In this document: in pieces, positions 35,218 to 48,100 of the stretch
How the letters are laid out: each line of letters begins with the position of its first letter
How positions within the stretch are numbered: the stretch's first letter is position 1
DNA from: Anoplopoma fimbria
Lineage: Eukaryota > Chordata > Actinopteri > Perciformes > Anoplopomatidae
Assembly: GCF_027596085.1 (NCBI RefSeq)
Contig: NC_072470.1
Location: forward strand, 4,171,688-4,235,687
Reading direction: 5' to 3'
Length of the DNA: 64,000 nucleotides
Program-made: the position numbers and the translations under genes
The notes under the pieces: generated by a model
What the model was told of the DNA's origin: nothing
Databases searched by the model: none
The model's input: the letters and a program-made list of their open reading frames with translations, nothing else

Positions 35218-38200
35218 AGCTGCACGTGCCACCCTTGATTTGCAGCATGCCACGAAAAGGGCATGAGCCAATTATGAGTGTGTCTTTGCAGGCGTAAAGA
35301 AAGATAAATATGTGAGCGATGTTGAGATATGGTCACTGCACACTTAGATGTAAAATGGGCCAACATATAACGAACGCAGCATTCAGTATGTTACATGTCA
35401 GTGAGCATGCGGACAAATGTGCTGTGTTATGGTATGTTGCTGCATGTGTGGGAATCTCTGCAGTGAGTTGTGTGTGTGTGTGTGTGTGTGGCACGTGAAT
35501 GCAAATGCCGCCGAGGTTCTTCCCTCTTCCTTCCCCCGGCAGCTTCCTTTCATCCTGATGTTTTTTGGTCTCGTCTCCATCTCGCTGTTGTTCTATATTT
35601 ATCAAGTCAGGGATGACCCGCCCCCTCCCCTTCCCCCCCATCTCCGACAGCTCTATTTTTAGTCCCACGCTGACACTCAGTGGAGGATGCACGGGTGCTG
35701 TCGCTGTGCGTGCTGACAAGAAGGTGGAGTTTTATGTGCATATCAAGGCTAAATTTGTTTTCAACATAGTTTTACAATCAGTTGGGTTTGAGTTTAGTTA
35801 GGATGCTTCACACGGATTCACTTATCTTAAATGCACCACAACTTTTCAATATTTGATCAGTGTCTTCAGTTGATTTATTTTCTCTCCTGCACTTTATTTC
35901 ATTTGTTCAATTCGGCTAACCGTCTCCGGCCTCCGGCTCCATATATAACAAACACACATGAGAGTGGTATCGAACCTCTGAACTTACTCCTGACAAAAGT
36001 AAATAAACGTATTTCCCCAAATGTCAACAATTACTGTCATGTGTACAGCTGACAACAGAAATGGAGCAGCTATGCACGGTACCATGACAACCAAATTCAC
36101 TGCTCCCCCATCGTTTTCATAATTCATTCATAATAATTTTTGTAAGATAGTAGATGGGATTGTATTTTTATGAAACTAGCACTGTATTTTTTTTTAATTT
36201 TAACTATAACTCAAACTACCTTGGAGGACTGAATATTTAGGAGCGGAGGAGATGGGGAGGATAAATTCATGAATGCCAGAGGGCCAAAAACAGGATCAAT
36301 ATGTAATAGAAACAGCTTGAGAGGAGGGAAGAAGCATGATGGGGAAAAGGAGAGTAGAGAAGAGTAGCTTTAAGAGAGAGGAGAGAGGCTGAGAGGAGAA
36401 AGGAAAGTAATGTTACAGACATAATATCCCCACTGAACAGTCTTTGTTGATATTCCAAACATGCTCCCAAGGAGATGAGGCAGAGAAGATTCAGGAGCAG
36501 CAATAATATTGTTGTATTTCTGCATATTACTATCTGATATCTATGTTATTAAATTCTACCTCTGAGAATTAGATTTGTGTCCACCTGGCCACTTTTTATG
36601 TAGTATAATAACAGCTTTTTCCATTTTAGTTAGATGAAAATATACAGCAGAATATATGCGCCATATATTCATATTGGTGCCAATTAAACTTTTGCTTTAC
36701 CTGCTTGAAAACTGGATGCAAACATAACAATTGTAAAGTAAAGCTTGACAGTCAAATAACAGCTGCAAATGTCCCTTTTTTCCCCCCTCCATTAATAAAT
36801 AAACTGCATCCTTTTATTTACTTGCATCTGCTCCATTTTCTTCACTTGTTTTCATAGAGATAAGCTGTTTATTATCAAAAAAATGGTTGTAGACTATAAA
36901 GTGTATTTAAAGCCAATCATGGTGGACTTTTTTTTCATAATCAAGCAGGAATCCCCATGTTTAAAGACAGACTAGATAAATGAAATTTGCAATAAAATGT
37001 CCAAGTGCTTTAAGAATCGAATGTGTAGGATTTCCATAACACTCCAGGAAGTCAATTAAGTGTTATTTATATATCTTCCATGCTGCTATACTGTCTCATC
37101 CCCTGATATTTCTCTTGGACCTCTGCTCTAATTAGCAAGCTTACTCACAGCAAAAATATGACTTAGTTATTTCCAGTATACGCTGGTTATTCATGTGTGC
37201 TCTACAGCTGAGATCCATCTGTAAATCCCTGGCATCTGAATCGTCTATGTTTATCTCATGTCTCTATCTGTTGGCTGTTTCTCAAGCAGAAGCTGTGTCT
37301 TCTTCCTTCACTCGCAGTCCAGATGGCTAATCCCCCCTTCAAGTGCATCACTCCGCCGTTGCGTAAAATGGGTGGAGGAGGTCACAGCTGAGTCTAATCT
37401 AAAAAAACAGAGGGACTCTTCTTGTGGATCTTACCCTGAATTTTCTTAAAGGCTTGAGATGATTTTTTTATGTGGTAATATTAATTATTGTGATAATAAT
37501 ACATTTACAAGTAAAAAAAAAAACCCAGAAACAACCTAATTTATCTGGAATTAAATGCTGGTAAAAAAGCACCAGGATCTCTTCACCATTTTTGTTTTTT
37601 TCCTACTTTTTCTTTATTTTGTATGCCTGATACCTGATGATGGTAGAAGGGAGGGGTTGCATTTCAAGGCAGGGACCAAACAGACTCTGGGGTGGAAGTG
37701 AATCTTTGCCCCCAAGGAGGAGTTTAAGTATATCAGGGTCTTGGTTCACAGGTTGAGGTAAGATGTAGAATAAGGTTAGTTAGATTGTTCGGGCATCTGG
37801 TCAGGATGCTTCTGAGCATGTTCGACTGGGAAGAGATCCTACAGAACATGCTGGAGGGACTGCATATCACGCATGGAAACATCTGGAAAGAACTTTGTAT
37901 CCTCCAGGAGGAGCCTGCTGCCACCCCGACCCAGACCCAGATAAGTGGCAAAACCTTTCTGACACTTTATTTGTGTTTATTTGTCCCTAACTTGCATTTA
38001 ACCTTCACAAATTAGAATAAAAAGCGTGCACCATCCTCGTACCTCAGTGTTGTGTCCCTCCCGGAGGTTGTACGTCAGGTCGTGCTGGATCTCAGTGATG
38101 AACTTCTGGGCATAGTCGGGGTAGAGACAGAGCACCTCGCGGAGGCCTTTGAGGCTGATGTACTGCAGGTCGCAGTAGGTCAGGGCCTTCACACAGGCGT

Positions 38201-41200
38201 TGGTCTTTATCACTTCCTCCTGAGTCAGACAGTCGGAGCCAATCAGGTCGCCCCGACCTGGAAAGCAGAGATACATATGTAATGTCACGTCCTTAGCCTG
38301 GAAACTTACATGACCATAATGCATAGCAACAGATGCATTTAATTAAATATAATATTTTCTATGTTTGCACTCAAAATAAACCAAAAAGGAAAAACGAAGC
38401 ATTGCCATCTTCTTTTTTAATGTTCGCTTAAATAACATTTACTCGAGTACGATTTCAAATGAAGGGCTTTCATTGTTGTATTGGTACTTATACTTTAGTT
38501 TAAGGATCTTTAATGCTACTTCCAACACTGGTTGCAGCCTACAGGAAGAACTACAATGCATGAGGGGTCCCAATATAAGGTGTAGTCCACATCAGAAGAC
38601 CACAGAGAGTACTGAGCATACTGACACATTTAAAGAGCGCAATTCCCACAAAAATATGTCTATAAAATATTTCACTGTAGCAGGATAACACCCTTAACTC
38701 CATGAAGTTATCAAGAATAACACCTTCCAGAGCAGAGAGGTCGAATGTATGGTTCAATTATTTAATATTTGTGTTATACAGTCGCCGTGGGTTACAGATG
38801 GAATGTTGTGATTATACCAAGGTTTATATTATTCTATTATTCTATTATTCTGTTTTTCTGCTTCCTCTCTCTCCCTCACTGCTTTCTCCACAGCTGTAAA
38901 TCCAAAGTGGCAATGCCAAGACAATTTGCGAGAGTGTGAGAAAGAGAAACAGGGAGCAGGAGGGAAAAAAAACAATGCACAAGAGAGAGAAACCCAGATT
39001 GTTGTTAGAGAAATGTGTGTGTGTATGTGCAAACACAGCAGGTCCAACATGCTAATGAGTTTCTCCTATAGGAAGCAGTAACTTCATTATTTACACCAGT
39101 TACGAATATAAAAGGAAGGTGTTGCCAATTTGCCCCCACTGCTTTATACGGACCTGAACTGATTCCAGAGCTGTTTGTGAGTCTGTTTGTGTTTTTCTAT
39201 TCTGTTTCATCAATGCTAGGCCGAAAGGAAGGAGTGTCAGTGTGCGTGTTGTAGGACGAGGCTCTGGAGAGGCTCTTGTTCTGGAGGTTTGTTCTGGTTC
39301 TAGCTGCTCGACTGGCTCACCTATATGTAAGTGACATGCAGTGTTTTGGTAACTTTGCATTGCATTAATGCAGTTTTCTGGACCTGTTTATTAATTACCA
39401 CCCATTCATAATATTTAATTTAATGTAACTTGAGTATTATTTCATTATTGCGTTGTGATTTTGGATAGTTTCAATTGCTCAGTACCATGTTATTAATATA
39501 AAAAAACAAAACGATATAACACAAAATTTTGATTTAAAGCTTCAATATTCGTTCTTGTAATAACGGATTAAATTATTACGTGAAATATAAAAGGTGTTAA
39601 GCCACAGATTATTATTCTATGTATGAAGAAAGCTCGGGTAAACTCACTATTCACTACCTAACTAGCAGACAGACAACGTTGTCTGTGGAGTATTTATCAG
39701 CTAAAGACATCGATATTTCCCGAAGGAGTTGGTTGAGACTGAAACACAGCTAAAAGTTTGGTAAATATTGAACTTATACTCATCAGGAAGCCAGAAATAT
39801 GACTCCATGTCTCCTGGATGTGTAAAAAGCGTTATGACAACTTTCCAGGGGGATTCTTTGTCAATTTTGTGTTTAAAGTTTTTCCCCCAAGTGGCAAAAG
39901 AGAAAAACAAATCAATTAATGCTGTTAATGGGTTGGGCCTCTGGCTTCTACCCAACCTTTCCCATCAGTCCCTTGGTCACACTCCATCTTTAACTTGATG
40001 GGGTGTGACTTCTTTGCTCACAGGGGCAGTTTAATGTGGGGATAATTGCAGTTTTTATCGTTACTGTAGCACTATGCTGCTCTCCTTCATCATGTTCCTC
40101 CTCATAAAAACTGTACGGCCGACTATTTAATACTGGTTGTCTAATAGCCTCCTCATCTTCTGCTCATAATGCTGCAAACAGACTCCAGAATCGACCAAGC
40201 ATTAATAAAAAGCACTTCATGGCCTTGCTCCAGCATGCTCTGTTAATTGTATGCCCATATAAACAAACTCAATTATAAAAATCTGTTGTGCAGCTTTTTA
40301 TTTGGTGCCACTGAATCCCTCATACAATCCATCACCTCTCTGACATCTCATTCATCATTTTAGACATGTGACATGAAACTTTAATTTCATTTCATTTCCA
40401 CTTAGAAAAACAGCAGGGATACTTGTATGAGGGCTGTGGTCAGACTCTTATTTTCTGAACCTTGCTGATCTCCATTACTTACTTTGGGAATGGGCATTGC
40501 AAAGGTTAGCTTTTACACCATCTTCCTCTTCTCGGTGCATTTGGAAGAAGACGGCGAAGTCTGAGTCACTTTACTGCCGGAATCTAGGAGGGCTTCTACG
40601 GTTTGGAGCCCAAGACAGAGAAGCCCTTCATGATTCAGGTAGCAAAACGACTCACTCAGACTGCAGGTCCAACAGGAGCCCATTGATGTACTTACCTACT
40701 TATTTAACCTGGTTCTGAGCAGGTTTCTCAAAAGAGTTAGTGTGGAGAATGGATGGATGGATGGAGCCAGGGTGCTGTCCGTGGTGCTGAACGTTAATGG
40801 TGCAGGCTATGTGATATGGGGCGTTTTTGGCATGTATTATTAGCATTGTGTATTAGTATGTATTAAGTTATCTAGTATGTGCATTTTGAATGTCAATACA
40901 TCAGTAAATGTATCAGCATAAACTAAAATATATATGTTGGTAATATTACTTTTGATTGCTGGTATTAAATAGTTATATTGGTTGTACTAAAGCAGCTAAT
41001 TCCCCCAAATCCTCGATTGAAATGAGGATAACGATAAAATTTTAACAGACACTTTAACAGAAATCGTCACTTATTTACCGAGAATGGCCAGCACCGTGTT
41101 GTCCTTCAGTACTTCCATGGAGCCCGAGCATACGAAGTAGATAGCCTGCAGGGCGTCACCCTGGCGTATGAGGAACTCCCCCGGAGCGCAAAAGGAGGTC

Positions 41201-44200
41201 TTGATGATGAGGGAGAGGGAGCGCAGACACCCCCTGCTGGCCGATTCGAATAGCGGCAACTGCAGCAGCTCGTTATTCAGATGCATGGCGATGTCGGCCC
41301 TCAGCTCATCTGGGAAGTCCTTCAGCAGCTGTTGGAGGGAAAGAGAAGGACACATTTTACCCTCTGCAGTGAAACAAAGATTAACAAAGCAACATTTGAT
41401 TTCTATGAGTGCAAGCTTCGGATTAATCCCCCTCTTAGTCTTTCCTTTGTGTGTCATCTTTTGAATGTGACTGTGTGGGAAGGTGGAGGAAACAGGCAAA
41501 ATAAAACCTTTCACTTTCCCACATAGTCACAACTAACTTATACATGCATGACAGTTTCTGGGTGAAGTTTAATTTCATTTTCTACATTTACTCAAATGTC
41601 AATAATTACAGCAAAAGCAACACTATAATATACTATTCTAAAGAGAGCATTCCTGCTGTATGTGCAACAGAGAAGCAAAGTAAAACTCCGTGCATGGAAA
41701 AGTTGTGTGTTGTTACCTTAAAACGTCTGTCTCCCATCATGTTATCTCTTTAAAAAGGATTAACTGGATTTAAAGCCATGGTAAAACACATCAATAGTGA
41801 GTTTTGTGTCTATGAGGTCATTAATCCATGAAATTAAGATAGCTGCCCCCCCTCAGTGAGTTTGAGCCGTTTCTTTAGTCTGCTCGGAAGACACGTCGCC
41901 TGATTTGCCCTTTCAATTTTAGAAGCCAAGCCATTTGATCCCATTGTCACTGACAAGGTCAATTAAAGCCACGAAGGTCATATAACCATCTCAGAAAGTT
42001 AAAGGAACAGTCGGTCAATTTCAGGAATATGTTTGCCTTCTGGAGTAACATCTCATATGTTCACATTCTCTTGGGAAAAAAATATAATACCCTCCTACCT
42101 CGCTGACGTCGATACCGTTGTTGACCGACCAGGTCGTCTGGAAACACTCCATCATGCGTTGCTCAAGGGTCTTGGGCAGCCGGTGCACCCGGATGAAGTC
42201 CTTCAGGTCCTTGGTGCGGGTCTGGTAGAGGGAGCGGCGCGAGTACATCCTCTGGATAATGGCGGTCACATTTCCAAACACCACAGCGTGCATTAATGCT
42301 GCAGACAAAGAGAGAGAAAAGCACCAAAAGAGTCACCTTCATAAAGAGACTTCTGACATTGTTCAGTTATGGGGTAACTATCTTTACAGAATGGGCAGTT
42401 TAAGGCTATCCTTCTTTTTGGCCACATCAGACTGAATACAAATCCTAATATTGACATAATGTTTTTTTTTAGCTTCCACTGACAACAAACTACGACTGCT
42501 TTGGTGTTCATCCCACCTCCAATCAGCATAGTGCATATGGAGAAGATCTTCTCAGAGTCTGTGTTGGCTGAAACGTTGCCGAAGCCCACGCTGGTCAGAC
42601 TGCTCAGAGCGAAGTACAGCGATGTCACATAGGAACTCCGGACAGATGGACCGCCGCTCAGCGTCGTCCCCGAGCCGTTGGGCATCCTCGCTCTGGTTCT
42701 GCTGCCGTTCCATTGGCCTGAGCCCAGCAGACCTGCCCCGGTCAGCGGCTCCGACCCCGAGCCGTTCCACTGGCTGTAATTGGTCAACGCTGCTGTCATG
42801 GTGCCTTGAGGCGAATCAGAGACTCCCAACAGGGAGGTCAGCGGGGCCAGGAAGTACGGCGTTCCCAGGCGTTTGGCCAGTTCATGCAGCCAGCCTGGTG
42901 GGAAGAGGGGCAGTCCAAAAGAGTTTGTCAGTTTAATGAGACCCCTTGTTAGATTAACGTCACCAGAAGGCTTCATTAGCAATGGTAACAAGGCGGGAAG
43001 GGCCGAGTAATTAATTCCGTTCTGGTATGTTTGTGAGGAGACCAGGCCAGAAAATGTCAGCTTTTATTTGCATTTACACATGATGAAAACAGTTTCTAGA
43101 TTTCTCTGCTTGTCTGTGTTTTTGCAACTATTTTCTTTTTATTGTTTTTACATATTCTTTGTCGTTAAACCTGACTCGGCACCCATTACGATGGACATCA
43201 CTAGTGTGTATTGGCTGTTTTAAAACTTGACTTCGTACAAGTGATTGATTAAGTAGACTATGTGTAATCAATACACATCAAGTTCTGACATTTAATTAGC
43301 CAGATGAAAGAGTAGAGCATGATAAAACCAGCATGGCAGCCAAACAGAACAGGAAGTAGACACAGGATAATTAATGTATATACAGGATAACATTTTCATT
43401 TCTAGGAGTAACTATTCTAATGTAAATGCAGAATAACATGTAATGTGTGATGTGTGATGGTTAATTCATTTGTGAGAAGCTTTTTAAAGCCTCTCATTCG
43501 CCCGTGATCACTAACTCATTAACACGCTGCCCTGCTCATCGTAAGCAATTAAAGATTCAGTGTTTCGCTCAATTACCCAACAATTAATGGACGACCCGCT
43601 CTTCCACCTGAGCCGTAGCCGTCCCATGAGTACAGGTGTGCACATGTACATCAGTGGAGGCATTTTCCTGTACTATCCCCCCCCTAGTCTCCTCCTGACT
43701 CATTTCACGTTGCACCTCACAGTACTGTTGTTGTTTGGCACCGCTGAGCACAGTAGGAGAGCAGACAGATCACCATAATTAGAAGTGTTTTCTCAGTTAA
43801 AGGACACACACACACACCGCACGCTGTGTCTACAGGCATGTCTTCATACTCTGGATCGGTTAAAATGATACAGCTGAATCCATTAAAAAATCTTCCATGA
43901 AGTTGCAACAGAACGAAACCGCACGACACACACACAGACACAGACACGCACCTACATCCCAGGAGGCGAGGCTATTACTTTCGATCTCACTGCGTCCGAT
44001 GAAGTACCAGACGCAGGCCATCCAATGGCCGAGTAGAGCGAACGTGGACATGAGCAGGGTGAGGACCACGGCGCTGTACTGGGAGTAACGATCCAGCTTC
44101 TGTAGGAGGCGCAAGAGGCGGAGGAGGCGCACCGTCTTCAGCAGGTGAACCCCGAAGTTCTGCAGGAGAGAGGAGTCGTGGGTTTAAAGGTATGAATGTT

Positions 44201-45054
44201 GTGTATAATCTTTAAAGTTCTTCTCCCATCTGGAGCCAATTATAAATCACCCATGCACACCGAGAATTTTAATCAGACATCTCGACAGTGAGCCGTGTCA
44301 CTCGGGGACCATGATCTTGAAGTTGCTCCACAGATTGTCTGAACTTTATAGCTCGATGGGATTAAAACGACTTCAGAACAAGATGAACTTTCATTTGCAA
44401 TTTTTGCCAGAAGCCAGTCAGAGGAAATCAGTGCTGGTTGGAAAAATCACTGCGTTACTCCTGAGGTGAAACTTGTCTCATCAATCATCATGCCTTTATT
44501 GATGTCCTCCTACACCTCTTTATTTACTCCACTTGCAATCCCCTGCTTGTTTCAGTGCCCAATAAGTGTTCTGTTAATTGAAACAGCTCTGGTTTCAACA
44601 CGATGAATTACTCCTCTCCTCAGATTTAATTCTCCAGATATCTGGTTATGGATCACATGACCTGTCATTAACACTTTCATGTTCTCATTACAATCTAATA
44701 ATCTTGTGTTCCTTCAGGTTCAGTAATCCAGTAACTACCATACCGTATCCGTTAAACAGCCCTGCACTCTACATCATCCGGCTAATCGACTTGCTTCCCT
44801 CTGTAATTTGTCTTCAGCGTGCTCGTTAATCAGCGTAATTACCGGTTACCTAATAATGAGTTTCTTGTTGGAGCTAAGACTCTCAGTCTTCTTCCCTTGA
44901 AGCCACCACCGCAAACAGTGAGAGCAGGATTTCAAGAAATTATGGAACAAAAAGTTAAAGGTTAAAAAAACCAATGTTTGGTCAATGTAGATCTTAGTTT
45001 CTTGTCTTTGCAGCATAACATTTGCAGTGTTGAGGGAGAGTCAATACCTATACA

Positions 45055-45105
<51 letters not shown>

Positions 45106-48100
45106 TCACAGCTAAACACAAACACGTAGGATTTATTTGCACTGGCCCAATACTCATTAAGACACAAATGTGCACACATCATAAAACAAACCAACACTGA
45201 ATATCTGTTTGTGTGTGTGTGTGTGTGTGTGAGTGTGAGAGACCCACCACACTGATGTTGAAGGCGTAGAGCAGGTCAAAGGGCAAGGCGGCGATCAGAT
45301 CCACAAACAGCCAGGACGTGACGTAGTGAATGCAGATGCAGCGGGCGTCGTACACCACCTGACCAGATGTGCTCACGAAGGTGGTGCGGAAGTTCAGCAC
45401 GATATCTGTCACACAAAGATCCCTAATTATCACGTTATATTGGTCCCTCTAATCCAAAAAAGAACACATTTTGTTTCCATCAGACAAGGGCAGGCTAGCT
45501 GTTCCCCCTGTATCCAGTATTTGTGCTAAGCTAAGCTAACAGGCTGCCAGATTTCATGAGAGCTATAAATCTTCCTATCTAACTCTCCCCAATTGTCTTT
45601 CACAAATATCAAGCTATTCCTTTAAAGTTACGCATCCTGTTCACCAAATATCCTCCCAGCCCACTGTTGAATATTTGATACTGCGTCTCCAAACATCAGC
45701 AAGGATATTTGAGGAATAAAATAAATGATTTGCAATACTAGCTGATGTTTTTGCAGTCCTATCTGTCAAATAGGCCTATGTCAGGCTAACCTAGAGATAT
45801 ACATAAGTCACTGATCCAGGTTTCTTTAACAGGCCTTCCTCGGGGGGGATTAGTGGACTTGGTTGTCAGAGCAGAAATGGCCGGTTTAAATAAAATAGAG
45901 AAAAAGTGGAGATTGTTAAGGAGGTTAAATTAGCATACGGCTCCTGTGCGTCTGGAGTTGGAGGCAATGGAGACTGTAGTGCAGCTAACTGGGCCAATTA
46001 AGAGAGAAGAAGTGGTGGTGTAAGAGCTGCTTGAATGGATTATGTAAACTAGAAAGGAGTTTCCCCTTGAACTAATAAAGAGATTATATAAATGGATAGG
46101 AGCCAGGAGGCTTGACATAAAGCACAAGTCTGCTGTGGTCTTTCTTTTTGTTGATAAATTCCATGAAACTTAATTTAACTAACAAAGTATTGCATGTGTA
46201 GCTGAAGCCTGGTGTAGTTTATTCCTCTGATAACATGTCAAAAATTGTTTCAGAGCACATGAAAGCAGCCTCACCGATGATGAAAAGTATCTCCACCAAG
46301 ATATCGCTGACACTTGGAGGGGTACGTGCCGCTGAGGCGCCATCCTCTCTCACCTCCACCGCGGTGAAGCAGACGTTATAGGGAACGGTGACGGCGACGT
46401 AGAAGGTGGCCAACAGGATCAGCCAATCCCAGCCAGCTTTGAACGCACCGTAGTGAAGGAGGATTAAACGGGACTTCTGGACGTCTGCCACCTTGTACTC
46501 TGGGACCGGGTTGGCATTGGCTCCAAGAACACTCTGGATGTGTTGTGTGGAAAAACACACACACACACACACACACAAATTATTGATAAAAGCATATCTG
46601 CCATATTGGAGTACATCTTTTTTATGAATTGATCAATAATGGATTGTGCCTATAGCTTGAGAGCATCTCCACCAGCCAGTATGAATATTTTATTATCATC
46701 AGCAGCACTGCAACTGTTGGAAGAGTAAGTTTATTCAAGAATTCAGTTGAGATTTTTAATTAATCCGTCATACTTGGAAAGGATTTGCCTTCAAAGTGTA
46801 AATCTGTCTAAAGTTATGCATGTTCAGAGTAGTGACAAAATCCAATATATGTCTCTGGTGTGTCAAATGAGCATCAAGTTAAGATCAGCTGATGCAAGAG
46901 GATGAAACCTGTTAACCATGATACCATGATACCTGATCACAATGAATTCACATGACTTATAAGAGCTTTTATGCTAATTTCTTCCCTCCAAGGTCCTGGG
47001 TCATTAAGATCACACTGCTAGCACACATTCAGTCTCATCCCAGTTAATTGAATTTGCAAGATTCAGTCTTATTGGCTTGGAAATAAATGCAAATCAAGTT
47101 GTGTTACAGATGTAAGCCTTGACAGACATATTACCCCTTTCAGCAATGCAAATCTGTAAAACTGATTTGCTGATGTCGTATAATCTTTATTTTCCACAGG
47201 TTAATTATGATCAAAAGATTCATCCTCCAAAAACAGTAATACGCCTTAAAAAATCCAGGGTGTAAAATCCTAACTAGGACAGAAGGTGTATGTATATGTA
47301 TATCTGTCTCACATTGTTGATCTTCAGCTTGCTCTTGGTCTTGTCCTGTTTCTGTAGGTGTCCAGAGAGTTGGTAGAGGACGGCACGACTGCGGCGGCGC
47401 TCCATGTTTAAGCCTGGAGGGCGGCTGATCTGGTGGATCTCCAGGCCGGTTTCCTCATCTAAAAAACAAGGACACAAAATTAAAGAGACATTGTGGCAGA
47501 AACTGCCATTGTACAAATCTGTGGCTGCCAAACTTGAATCCAGAAATTGTAACGTATAAATGATTTACTTTTAATTTAGAAAACAGAACTGAAGTACTGT
47601 TTTGAAGAAAAAGTAGAATTAACTTGGCGACTGCCCCCAAACTGCTCCAGAATTTCACCCGTCGTGTGTGCTGATATATTCGTGCCCCGGCTGCAAAAGC
47701 CTCTATTGGACCATTTCATGTGAATTATAGTGGAATTGGAAATATGCCTCACTTTCCTCTCCATGTTCTCTCTCACCAGTGTCAGATTCATTGCCACGGT
47801 CCAGGTCCTTATTTTCTGTGATGTCCTTATGTGACACCAGGAACAGAACCACCTCGCTCTTCTCGTTCTTTATGGGCACAATGTCCAGCAAACACCAGAA
47901 CTTGGAGCCTGCTCAGAGAAAGAAGATCAGGTTTGATTAAAAGATACATTTGAGTGACACTGCCAGTATTAAGGATGATTAAACTCTCCCAGGCCTCCAG
48001 TCCTACCACTCTTCTTGTACAGAATGATTTCTGTCTTAAACTCCCGAAGTTCGTCCAGAGCTTTCTGCATCTGCGAGGTGAGGCGGTCGCTGGTCTCGCA

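Noticed and set aside
35333..35719. 128-codon minus-strand ORF in kcnh3 intron 11, sense with the gene
   Set aside because: No ELK similarity, spans a GT repeat, and exons 11 and 12 already join in phase.
40440..40770. Possible LINE 3' end ending in GGATGGATGGATGG
   Set aside because: The GATG tail suggests an RTE element, but the sequence before it did not match the Rex3 end recognised at 37.6-37.9 kb.
42000..42060. Possible fifth copy of the TTAGCTTAGC family (TTAAAGGAACAG start motif)
   Set aside because: Only about 40 bp of the start motif is present and the diagnostic core is missing.
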